Shown: positions 14,946-22,502 of the stretch, piece by piece
Layout: each line of letters opens with the position of its first letter
How positions within the stretch are numbered: the stretch's first letter is position 1
Origin: Helicobacteraceae bacterium
GTDB lineage: Bacteria; Campylobacterota; Campylobacteria; Campylobacterales; SZUA-545
Direction: 5' to 3'
DNA length: 22,576 bases
Assembly: GCA_031273735.1 (NCBI GenBank)
Contig: JAISRI010000037.1
Location: 1 to 22,576 of the forward strand
Program-made: the position numbers and the translations under genes
Notes under the pieces: model-generated
Told to the model about the DNA's origin: nothing
What the model saw: the letters and a program-made list of their open reading frames with translations, nothing else
The model's database searches: none

Positions 14946-16241
14946 TTATGTGCATTGCATAACATATCCGCTTACTTTACACTCATCGCACCAAAAAGCA
15001 TAATACATACCTCCGCTGCCAAAATAGACTTCGCCATCGTTGATGCGCGGGTCAAGGTCGGGCAGTCCCGTGTCAAGCTGCATCAAAAAGTCCATTTTTT
15101 CGCCGCAGATAGGACATATCAAGATATTAGGACCTTGTATCCACGATGGTTCGCCGCCTATTCTAAATAGATTTTCTCTGCTATTTGAGACGGCCCAATC
15201 CTGAAAGCGCCATCTTTCGGGCGTCAAAGATAAAGACAGTTCGGTCGGTTGTATCGGATAGTTGTAGTTTAAATACTCTTTTTCCAACTCGTCTCCTATT
15301 CTTCGCGGATTACCCTCTTGGTCGTGTTGATAAAAGTGCGTATCACAGTCGCACTCCCTTAAATGCGAGCCTAAAACAAGCCTTTTTAGCCCCGTGATAT
15401 TTAAGCCTTCGGGGATTTTATCAAAGGTGATGATATGGCAAAAAGGGTTTTCGCCGTCCTCCAAAACCCCGCCGAATTTTAAACTCTCATATGTTGCCGG
15501 AAGGCTCCACGTAGGATGATGAGCTTGTTGTAAAAAAACTCTTGGGGCTTCCGGAGAATAGTTTTTGGGGAACGTTATATGATAAAGTTCGTCATAGCAG
15601 TAACGCTTCACGCCCGCCTTTTTCTTCGCAAATCCAACCTCTCCCATCTTCCACTCCAAAAACCCCGCGCTCTCTATGCCATTTTTCAAAGCGTAGTCAT
15701 AAACAAAACGGATAGTTTCTATATCTCTCGAGCCAATCAAATAGCGCGCCAACTCCTTTTTTTCATCCAAAGTCGTCTCGCCGCTTAGTAGCGCCTCTTT
15801 GAAAGGGGCTATTTTCTCTTTGGGCAGATAGGCAAACGCGCGCCAAAATTGATAAAAATGTCCATCGTCCAACTCATAAATCTCTCTTAAATGCTCGTGC
15901 AAAAGCTCTGGAAATTGAAAAGCGGCGCGCTCGATAACCGCCTGTGCGGCGAAGTCGGAGTATTTCGGACGCGGCTCGTTATTTTCTACCCTCGCGCGCC
16001 AAATTTTCAAAGCGACGGCTATCAATTTTTCAAACCGCTCTTTTGTTATGTAGCTCAAAGCGTCTTCAAAAATGGTATAAGTTTTAACGGCTATATTTAG
16101 ATATTCTAACGCGAACTCAAATATCTCATAGGGACTATCCGACAAGTCATAAAGCCTCTCGTATAGCTTCTCGTGTTTAGTTATATCGCCGCTGTCGTCG
16201 CTTAAAACGTCAGCCGCTAATTTTTTCCCAACTCCCGCCAT
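14946..16241 (-). CDS. Uncharacterised protein with helical N-terminal region and DUF1963-like zinc-ribbon C-terminus
   Basis: The 431-residue product has no signal peptide. Residues ~1-215 are alpha-helical and acidic, possibly HEAT-like repeats. The C-terminal half resembles the DUF1963/YwqG family: FRIGGEPSWIQG, then CPICGEKMDFLMQLD, then GGMYYAFWCDECKVSGY, where two Cys-x-x-Cys pairs could bind zinc. Another Cys/His cluster (LRECDCDTHFYQHD) lies before it. The ATG is preceded by AAGGAAA, 5 bases away. DUF1963-type proteins are often found in accessory regions, including near toxin loci, but no toxin is visible here. It lies between pdxJ and leuD, 55 and 47 bases away. Function unknown. 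Confidence 0.7.
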   Translation of the reverse strand: MAGVGKKLAADVLSDDSGDITKHEKLYERLYDLSDSPYEIFEFALEYLNIAVKTYTIFEDALSYITKERFEKLIAVALKIWRARVENNEPRPKYSDFAAQAVIERAAFQFPELLHEHLREIYELDDGHFYQFWRAFAYLPKEKIAPFKEALLSGETTLDEKKELARYLIGSRDIETIRFVYDYALKNGIESAGFLEWKMGEVGFAKKKAGVKRYCYDELYHITFPKNYSPEAPRVFLQQAHHPTWSLPATYESLKFGGVLEDGENPFCHIITFDKIPEGLNITGLKRLVLGSHLRECDCDTHFYQHDQEGNPRRIGDELEKEYLNYNYPIQPTELSLSLTPERWRFQDWAVSNSRENLFRIGGEPSWIQGPNILICPICGEKMDFLMQLDTGLPDLDPRINDGEVYFGSGGMYYAFWCDECKVSGYVMQCT

Positions 16242-16296
16242 CTTATTTCCTTGTTATTTACGCGATATTACGATAAAAACGCTAAAACCGCGCGGA

Positions 16297-17076
16297 TTAT
16301 TTTTTGATCAACGCAGACATTTCGCGCACCGCGTCGCTAAAACCCGTCCAGATCGATCGCGCTACGATACTTTGACCGATATTAAGCTCTTCGATCTCCT
16401 CGATTGCGGCGATCTCTTTAACGTTATGATAATTTAGTCCGTGTCCAGCCGCTATGCTTAAACCCAATTCGCGGGCGAATATAGCGGCTTTTTTGATCTT
16501 TTGTATTTCCAATTCTAACTCGCGTTTTAACTCGTCTTTGCTAAAAGAGATAAGCTCTTTTACGGCGTAAGGCGTTCGGCGTAAAACGCCGTTTAACATA
16601 GCCCAAAGGTTAGAAAAGCGCCCCGTGTGAAACTCGACCGTATCCGCGCCGCCTCTAAACGCTAGATCGATAGCCGCTTTGTTGGGTTCTATAAATAGCG
16701 AAACGGTTATTTCGGAATCTTTTAGCCGCTCGATCGCTCTTTTTATGCGGGCGAAATTATTTTCTACGTCTAATCCGCCTTCCGTAGTAACCTCTTCGCG
16801 TTTTTCAGGCACTAGCGTAGCGCAAAATGGACGATATTTTATTATCTCGTCTATAACTTCGAAAGCGCATTCCATATTAACGGGAACGGGCGAATTTGCA
16901 ATTATACGTTTCGCGTCGTAGTCGTCGATATGTCTTCGATCTTCTCGTAAATGGATCGTAATTTGATCCGCGCCGTTTTGCGCCGCGACAAAAACCGCCT
17001 GTAAAACGTCGGGATCGGCTATTTTTCGCGCCGCCTTCAAAACCGCGATATGATCGATATTTACGCCTAGTTTCAT
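16297..17076 (-). CDS. pdxJ: Pyridoxine 5'-phosphate synthase
   Basis: It condenses 1-deoxyxylulose 5-phosphate with 3-amino-2-oxopropyl phosphate in the DXP-dependent vitamin B6 pathway. Family motifs: LGVNIDHIAVLKAAR at the N-terminus, ADQITIHLREDRRHI, TLVPEKREEVTTEGGLDV (active-site loop), AGHGLNYHNV and ELNIGQSIVARSI (phosphate binding). At 259 residues it is a normal length for the Campylobacterota form. The ribosome site is TAGGAA, 5 bases before the ATG. The usual partner pdxA is not here; instead gnnA ends 15 bases upstream. Confidence 0.96.
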   Translation of the reverse strand: MKLGVNIDHIAVLKAARKIADPDVLQAVFVAAQNGADQITIHLREDRRHIDDYDAKRIIANSPVPVNMECAFEVIDEIIKYRPFCATLVPEKREEVTTEGGLDVENNFARIKRAIERLKDSEITVSLFIEPNKAAIDLAFRGGADTVEFHTGRFSNLWAMLNGVLRRTPYAVKELISFSKDELKRELELEIQKIKKAAIFARELGLSIAAGHGLNYHNVKEIAAIEEIEELNIGQSIVARSIWTGFSDAVREMSALIKK

Positions 17077-17091
17077 CGCTATTCCTATATG

Positions 17092-17979
17092 CTAATTTTT
17101 GACGATTTCTAAAGTCTTTATACTATCCTCGATCGACGCCAACGCGCCGCGATCGCCGCTAACGCAAAGCGAAACGAACGCGATAAGCTCGTTGCGAAGC
17201 GGTTCGCCTTTGAATACGACAATATCGCGCACAAGATACGAATGAGAAGCGCTATAAGCGGAAAAACTTTTTAACTCTTGACTCATCAGATCGGCTTCGT
17301 AGTAGCCTGCGGGAGTCGCCACTTCAATTTTGCGTTTTTTATATGGCGTTAGCCAATTTGTCGTAATTGTCGCCACGATCTCCTCTTGCAACTTAAAACT
17401 AAGTATTGCGTTATCTTCGTAATGATTGTGAATTTTTTGCGAGGCGAAGATATGGCGATCGACGATCTCTTTGCCCGTAATGTAACGAATTAAATCGATA
17501 TCATGCACGGCTAAATCCGTCAAAATACCCACGTCGGCTATGCGCGGCGGAAAAGGTCCTACTCGCGTAATGGCAATCGAGTAAATATCCTTGCTTTCAA
17601 GCTCTTTTTTTAGCGCGGTTACTACGGGATTAAATCGTTCGATATGCCCTACGGCGCTATGCAATTTTTTGCACGCTTTCGCGATAATCATAGCGTCTTC
17701 GCTATTTGCGGCGGCGGGTTTTTCTATAAATATATGAAGATTTTTAGCGACGCATTTAAGCGCGATCTCTTTATGAAGAAAAGTAGGAGTCGCTATGATC
17801 GCCGCGTCGGCTTGGACTTTTGCTAGCAGTTCGTCTATATTTCGCCAAACTTTTTTGCCGTCAAACTCGTCGATCTGATTGTCGCATAAGCCTACAATTT
17901 CCGTGTGCGCAATCGACGATAAAACGCGGTAATGTCCTTTGCCCATAACGCCAAGTCCGATCAAAATAACTCTTAACAC
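17092..17979 (-). CDS. gnnA: Gfo/Idh/MocA-family dehydrogenase, probably UDP-GlcNAc 3-dehydrogenase GnnA
   Basis: The N-terminal Rossmann motif GLGVMGKGHYRV, the catalytic EKP (in HIFIEKPAA) and the DLAVHDIDLIRY segment mark the Gfo/Idh/MocA family. The product is 295 residues. It starts with GTG at 17979, inside the end of the aminotransferase gene (7-base overlap), with GAGG a few bases upstream. In C. jejuni and Acidithiobacillus, a GnnA-GnnB pair oxidises and then transaminates C3 of UDP-GlcNAc to give UDP-GlcNAc3N for lipid A with amide-linked acyl chains. Tight coupling to a DegT aminotransferase supports this. The alternative is a WlbA/WbpB-like enzyme for another nucleotide sugar; the lack of other sugar genes argues against it. 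Confidence 0.72.
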   Translation of the reverse strand: MLRVILIGLGVMGKGHYRVLSSIAHTEIVGLCDNQIDEFDGKKVWRNIDELLAKVQADAAIIATPTFLHKEIALKCVAKNLHIFIEKPAAANSEDAMIIAKACKKLHSAVGHIERFNPVVTALKKELESKDIYSIAITRVGPFPPRIADVGILTDLAVHDIDLIRYITGKEIVDRHIFASQKIHNHYEDNAILSFKLQEEIVATITTNWLTPYKKRKIEVATPAGYYEADLMSQELKSFSAYSASHSYLVRDIVVFKGEPLRNELIAFVSLCVSGDRGALASIEDSIKTLEIVKN

Positions 17980-19055
17980 GTCGCCTCTTTAACCGCCGAA
18001 ATAACTTTCTCCTGCTCCTCTTGCGTCAAAAACGCGCTAAACGGCAGGCTTAAAACCTCGTTTGATAGTTTTTCGCTAATCGGCAGATCGCCTTCTTTGT
18101 ATCCTAAATAACTAAACGCTTTTTGCATATGAAGCGGTTTTGGATAATGCACCGCGCTTGGAACGCCTAGTTTCGCCAAAGTTTCTACGACTTTATCGCG
18201 GTTTTTAACGCGGATCGTATATTGCGCTGCAACGCCGTTTTGATCGTAAAAAATACGTTCGGATTCGTCAAAAGCCGCGTTATATCTCGACGCTAATTTT
18301 CGGCGCGTTTTAAGTTCGTCGTCAAAATGCTTCAGTTTTACGTTTAAGATTGCCGCCTGTAACGCGTCTAAGCGCCCGTTTAAGCCGATCGCCGTATGTT
18401 CGTAGCGTCCCTCCTGTCCGTGGTTCCTAATCTGCGCGATCTTTTTGGCAAGATTTTCGTCGCTTGTAAAGATCGCCCCGCCGTCGCCGTAACAGCCTAG
18501 CGGTTTTGAGGGAAAAAAGCTAGTCGTTCCCATATCGCTTAGAGCGCCGCTTTTTTTGCCCTTATAGATCGCTCCGAAACTTTGGCAACCGTCCTCGATC
18601 ACGGCGATTTTATGATCGTATGCTACGCGGTTGATCTTGTCAAAATCGGCGCAGTTTCCATAGAGGCTAACGGGTATAATCGCTTTGGTTTTAGGCGTAA
18701 TCGCCCGTTCTATCAGCTCTGGATCGATATTCGCGTCGCGTTCGTTTATGTCGACAAAAACGGGTTTCGCGCCGACTAGCGCAATCGCTTCGGCGCTCGC
18801 GGCAAAGGTAAACGCGGGCGCTATCACTTCGTCGCTTGCCCCAACGCCGATCGCAAGAAGCGCGATCAAAAGCGCGTCCGTGCCGCTAGAGCAACTTATC
18901 GCGTATTTTGCGCCGACATAGTTCGCTAGAGCGTTTTCAAGGGCTTCAACCTCTTTGCCCATAATAAACTGCCCGCTTGATAAAACGGCGGCGATCGCGC
19001 CGTCAATCTCGCTTTTGTAGGCGTTGTATTGCGCCTTTAAGTTGATAAACTCCAT
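17973..19055 (-). CDS. gnnB: DegT/DnrJ/EryC1-family PLP aminotransferase, probably GnnB
   Basis: The 360-residue product has the sugar aminotransferase pattern: SCSSGTDALLIALLA, APAFTFAASAEAI, the PLP-contacting Asp at 155 (IEDGCQSFGA), the Schiff-base lysine K184 (SFFPSKPLGCYGDGGA) and IRNHGQEGRYEH. It would aminate the 3-keto sugar made by the next gene, giving UDP-GlcNAc3N. The ATG directly follows the stop of the DUF2779 gene, whose last codons contain the GAGGA ribosome site. Other 3- or 4-aminotransferases of the family look similar, so the exact substrate rests on the coupling with gnnA. Confidence 0.75.
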   Translation of the reverse strand: MEFINLKAQYNAYKSEIDGAIAAVLSSGQFIMGKEVEALENALANYVGAKYAISCSSGTDALLIALLAIGVGASDEVIAPAFTFAASAEAIALVGAKPVFVDINERDANIDPELIERAITPKTKAIIPVSLYGNCADFDKINRVAYDHKIAVIEDGCQSFGAIYKGKKSGALSDMGTTSFFPSKPLGCYGDGGAIFTSDENLAKKIAQIRNHGQEGRYEHTAIGLNGRLDALQAAILNVKLKHFDDELKTRRKLASRYNAAFDESERIFYDQNGVAAQYTIRVKNRDKVVETLAKLGVPSAVHYPKPLHMQKAFSYLGYKEGDLPISEKLSNEVLSLPFSAFLTQEEQEKVISAVKEATC

Positions 19056-20426
19056 TTATGTTTCCTCTTTTGACTTTGTAAGTGTAAGCAATTTGCGGTA
19101 AATCCCGACTAGAAACAGCGTGTCTTTCCTGCAATAATCGAGCAAAGCGCGGCGAATCTCCTCTCTTTTTTCGGCGTTTGCCGAATACATAGCAAAGTAA
19201 TTTTCCATCGCTTCTACGCCGCTTTTTATCGCGCCGTCGTAGGTCATTTTAGCGTTAATTGCCGGCGCGACGGCTTTCAACGCGCATTGCCCGCGCATTT
19301 TGGCGTTATAAAACCAGCGTCTTTCAAAAGGAATCATCAAATCGACGATTCTCGATTGGATCGAAAGCAGTTTTTTGCGCCGATCGGCAAAGAGTTTTGC
19401 AAGCCCTTTTATTACGCTTTTTTCAAACGCCGCGCCGTAAGCTACCACGCTTCCTTGTTCGCCGATTAGATCGCAAAGTTTTTGGGCTATTTGCGATCTG
19501 CCGTCCGTTTCGTGATCGGCTAAAAATTCGTAGCGTTTTGCGCGGGAGTTTGGCGAATTTAATATGTGTAAGGAAAATTGAAAAGGCAGAATATCAAAAG
19601 GCTTGGATTGATCAAAGAGCGGAATAGCGTAGCCTATCGCCTCAAAATCCAAAAAATAGATCGGATACTCGATCGCGCCCAAAAAATCTTTTAACGCGAT
19701 TTTATCGATATGCGCCTTTTTGGTTTTGTCGCATTTGATCTGTATCGCTTGATAATCGGTAAGCAGATTTTCTGGTATCTCTTGCGGATCGGCGATTCCT
19801 TGCTTGATCAGATTTATTTTTAGCTCTTTATCCAATCTTGCGACGTTCAAAACCGAGTATTCAAAAAGTCTTGGAAAACAGAGGCGCGAGTATTGGCAAG
19901 TAAGATCGTAATCGCATAAAACTTTTTTAGCGGCTTTCGCGTTCTTTTCGATCAATTTATTTGGCGGTTCTATACGAAAATAGCGGCTATAAACGCTCCT
20001 TGTTACGTCGCGCTTGATAAACAATTTGTCAAAATCCAAAGCGCCTTTTTTAACGTAGTCTTTATTGATATAATAAACAAATATCTTATTGATTGTTATA
20101 AATCGCTTTCGCAATATCCAAACCGACAAGGCAAGCTCTTTGATCGCCGCCGAATAAGGCTCGCTCGCAAAGATAATTTTTGATAGTTCTAAGCCGTTTT
20201 TACGCAAAACGATCCGATCGATATGCGCCGTTAGCTCGTCAAAAGCAATTTTTTTGTTTGAAAGCGGATGTAAAAAACCCGCGTTAAACCACGCGCAAAT
20301 GGCGCGTAGGACGTTTGGCGGAACAAACGGCTCGCTTCGTTTTTGCAAGAGCGGCGTTGCGCCCCGCGAGTGTAAATAACGCGCTTTTTGGCACGAAATT
20401 AGATTGAATAGTTGCGCCGCGTTCAA
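19056..20426 (-). CDS. DUF2779-family protein: degenerate Cas4-like half plus DnaQ-like exonuclease half
   Basis: The 456-residue protein starts with TTG at 20426, preceded by AGAGGA at good spacing. The N-terminal half follows the Cas4/RecB-like layout of DUF2779 proteins: an opening Cys near residue 12 (ISCQKARYL), AHIDRIVLRKNGLELSKIIFA where relatives have a VDxL...ELxEVKSS nuclease motif, and a Cys cluster near 193-202 (CDYDLTCQYSRLC) likely for an Fe-S cluster. The E-x-K of the nuclease is missing. The C-terminal half (from YFLDFEAIGY, with VAYGAAFEKSVIKGLA and LLDYCRKDTL) is a DEDD-type 3'-5' exonuclease and keeps its D-x-E. Family function is unknown; nucleic-acid processing is inferred. 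It heads the operon leading to gnnB. Confidence 0.75.
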   Translation of the reverse strand: MNAAQLFNLISCQKARYLHSRGATPLLQKRSEPFVPPNVLRAICAWFNAGFLHPLSNKKIAFDELTAHIDRIVLRKNGLELSKIIFASEPYSAAIKELALSVWILRKRFITINKIFVYYINKDYVKKGALDFDKLFIKRDVTRSVYSRYFRIEPPNKLIEKNAKAAKKVLCDYDLTCQYSRLCFPRLFEYSVLNVARLDKELKINLIKQGIADPQEIPENLLTDYQAIQIKCDKTKKAHIDKIALKDFLGAIEYPIYFLDFEAIGYAIPLFDQSKPFDILPFQFSLHILNSPNSRAKRYEFLADHETDGRSQIAQKLCDLIGEQGSVVAYGAAFEKSVIKGLAKLFADRRKKLLSIQSRIVDLMIPFERRWFYNAKMRGQCALKAVAPAINAKMTYDGAIKSGVEAMENYFAMYSANAEKREEIRRALLDYCRKDTLFLVGIYRKLLTLTKSKEET

Positions 20427-20449
20427 TAGGTTTCCTCTTTTGACGGCGT

Positions 20450-20455
20450 ATTCTA
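20450..20455 (-). promoter_or_regulatory. Possible -10 element for the DUF2779-gnnBA-pdxJ run
   Basis: TAGAAT is read on the minus strand about 24 bases before the TTG start at 20426, followed by the AGAGGA ribosome site. It is divergent from the htpX promoter. No -35 box is evident. Confidence 0.35.
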
Positions 20456-20480
20456 GCCAACGTTTTTTAAGAATGCGTTG

Positions 20481-20486
20481 TATAAT
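20481..20486 (+). promoter_or_regulatory. -10 element of htpX
   Basis: A perfect TATAAT lies 34 bases before the TTG start at 20520, with AAAGGAGG (20505-20512) between. The longest htpX frame would start at a TTG overlapping this box, which is further reason to reject that start. Confidence 0.55.
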
Positions 20487-20519
20487 ATCCGTTCTAAAAT
20501 CAAAAAAGGAGGCATAGGT

Positions 20520-21413
20520 TTGCTAAGGATTTTGTTATTTTTGGCGACAAACGTCGCAATTGTCGTCGTGGCGAGCGTTACGCTTTCAATTTTGGGCGTT
20601 AACAGCTACCTAACTAGCGAAGGTCTTGACTTTCGTGCGTTGCTGATTTTCTGTTTCGTCTTTGGTATGACGGGATCGTTTATTTCGCTTATGCTGTCGA
20701 AACATCTAGCAAAGTGGGCGACCAAGACGCGAATTGTGAGCGCAGATACAAGCGATATAAAAGAGGCGCGCCTTGTAGAGACGGTGCGGCAACTCGCGCA
20801 ACAGGCGAATATCGGTATGCCCGACGTGGGTATTTTCCCCGCCGATCAGGCAAACGCTTTCGCTACGGGCTGGAATAAAAATAGAGCGTTAGTGGCGATA
20901 AGCGCGGGTATGCTCGAACGCTACTCCGACAGCGAGATTAGAGCGGTCTTAGCGCACGAGGTTTCGCACGTCGCCAACGGCGATATGATCACGCTTACGC
21001 TTATTCAAGGCGTTATCAATACGTTCGTAATGTTTCTTGCCCGCGTAATAGGCTATGTAGTCGATCGCGTTGTGCTGAAAAACGAGGAGGGGCGCGGGTT
21101 TGGTTACGTTGTTACGGTAGTCGCGTGCGAAATCGTGTTGTCGATTCTTGCGTCGATCATCGTAATGTGGTTTTCGCGCAAACGCGAATACGCCGCCGAC
21201 GAGGGAGCGGCTTATCTAGCTGGCGCTCCGTCTATGATCGCGGCGCTGGCGCATCTGCAAAGAGAATCCGAAATGCCCAACGAAATGCCTAAAAGTCTAA
21301 ACGCCTTTGGGATTGCGGGGGGCAAGCAATCGGGCTTTGCGAGGCTCTTTATGAGCCATCCGCCGCTTGATAAACGTATCGAGGCGTTACAAAACTTCGT
21401 AGCCGTTAAATAG
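20520..21413 (+). CDS. htpX: Membrane-bound zinc protease HtpX
   Basis: An M48 integral membrane protease that helps remove damaged membrane proteins. I place the start at TTG 20520: AAAGGAGG lies 7 bases upstream, and the protein then begins MLRILLFLATNVAIVV, like E. coli HtpX (MMRIALFLLTN). With this start (297 residues) the zinc motif HEVSH is at 146-150 and the third ligand is E223 (SRKREYAADEGAA). Two N-terminal membrane segments (~1-26, ~38-60) and two later ones (~160-182, ~195-218) are seen. The next gene starts 2 bases after the stop, so both form one operon. Confidence 0.94.
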   Translation: MLRILLFLATNVAIVVVASVTLSILGVNSYLTSEGLDFRALLIFCFVFGMTGSFISLMLSKHLAKWATKTRIVSADTSDIKEARLVETVRQLAQQANIGMPDVGIFPADQANAFATGWNKNRALVAISAGMLERYSDSEIRAVLAHEVSHVANGDMITLTLIQGVINTFVMFLARVIGYVVDRVVLKNEEGRGFGYVVTVVACEIVLSILASIIVMWFSRKREYAADEGAAYLAGAPSMIAALAHLQRESEMPNEMPKSLNAFGIAGGKQSGFARLFMSHPPLDKRIEALQNFVAVK

Positions 21414-21415
21414 TT

Positions 21416-22447
21416 ATGAATCTGACGCTTGTCAAAAGCGAAAGCGCGCAATTTTACGAAACGGGTTTTAGTTGCGATAACGCGATCGTTTTGGCAAGCG
21501 ATCGCGATCGCTTTTTTATTACCGACGGGCGTTACGCGCTCGAAGCAAAAAGTCGCGTTAAAAACGGCGTTTGCGTCGTCGAAAGCGAAAATCTGATCGC
21601 CGACGCAAGAAAACTGCTTCGCAAAAGCGGCGAAAGCCGTTGCGTAATCGATCCCGCCGAATGGAACGCCAAAGAGTACGGCGCGTTAAGAACAAAACTC
21701 GCCAATTTCGCCTTTTTCGAGCGCCCAAACTTCCATCAAAAGCGCCGCGCCGTTAAAAACAGGGGCGAAATAGCGCTGATCGAAATAGCCGTTAAAGAAA
21801 ACGCAGAGGCGTTTAAAGCGTTCGCGCGTTTTTTGAGCCAAAACGGCAAAGGCAAAAGCGAGCGCGAGCTTAGTTTTGAAGCAAAACGTTTTTTGACCGA
21901 CAGCGGCAGGCGCGATTTGAGCTTCGAGCCGATCTTTGCAATCGATCAAAATGCCGCTAAACCTCACGCGCTTGCAAGCGACGATCGCTTAAAAATCGGA
22001 TCGACGCTTCTTTTCGACGCGGGGACAAAATACAGCCGCTACTGTTCGGATCGGACGCGGACGGCGGTTTTTGACGAAAGCGGCGCTAATTTTGAAACGG
22101 CGCAGCGCTTCGGCGACGAGCTTAAACAAAAAATCTATGATTTGGTTTTGAGGGCGCGCGATGCGGCGATCGAGGCGGCAAAGGCGGGAATAAGGGCAAG
22201 AGAGCTTGACGCGATCGCGCGAAAAATTATAGGCGACGCTGGTTATGTAAAGGAGTTTAACCACTCTTTAGGACACGGCGTAGGGCTGGATATTCACGAA
22301 GAGCCGTTTATCAACAAACGAAACGATATGATTTTGGAAGAGGGTATGATCTTTACGATCGAGCCGGGCGTTTATATCGAGGGCTTTTTTGGCGTTCGTA
22401 TAGAAGATATTATCGTTTTAGAAAAAAACGGCGCAAGAGTCCTATAA
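21416..22447 (+). CDS. M24-family aminopeptidase (Xaa-Pro peptidase-like)
   Basis: A pita-bread-fold metallopeptidase of 343 residues. All five metal ligands are present: D201 (LLFDAGTKYS), D212 (CSDRTRT), H287 (HSLGHGVGLDIHE), E316 (FTIEPGVYIE) and E330 (GVRIEDIIV). Residues 1-110 form a short creatinase-N-like domain. It probably removes N-terminal residues before proline or splits X-Pro dipeptides; the H. pylori counterpart is annotated as a prolidase, and I cannot choose between PepP and PepQ activity. No signal peptide is present. The ATG lies 2 bases after the htpX stop. Pairing a quality-control protease with a peptidase could reflect peptide turnover, but this is inference. Confidence 0.88.
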   Translation: MNLTLVKSESAQFYETGFSCDNAIVLASDRDRFFITDGRYALEAKSRVKNGVCVVESENLIADARKLLRKSGESRCVIDPAEWNAKEYGALRTKLANFAFFERPNFHQKRRAVKNRGEIALIEIAVKENAEAFKAFARFLSQNGKGKSERELSFEAKRFLTDSGRRDLSFEPIFAIDQNAAKPHALASDDRLKIGSTLLFDAGTKYSRYCSDRTRTAVFDESGANFETAQRFGDELKQKIYDLVLRARDAAIEAAKAGIRARELDAIARKIIGDAGYVKEFNHSLGHGVGLDIHEEPFINKRNDMILEEGMIFTIEPGVYIEGFFGVRIEDIIVLEKNGARVL

Positions 22448-22502
22448 ATCATTTTGGCTCAATACAAGATTATGCGTATCCTAAGCCAATCCAAGCTGGG
22501 AT

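Noticed and set aside
14815..15170. Plus-strand frames across the leuD start and the zinc-ribbon gene end
   Set aside because: They are antisense to two well-supported genes and their intergenic gap, with no ribosome site or family pattern.
20478..20519. Longer htpX start at TTG 20478
   Set aside because: The codon overlaps the TATAAT box and the extra residues are absent from HtpX proteins; AAAGGAGG fits the start at 20520.
22454..22489. TTGGCT/AGCCAA inverted repeat behind the M24 peptidase gene as a terminator
   Set aside because: Only 6 bp of stem around a 24-base loop and no T run; it may instead belong to the left end of the insertion sequence.
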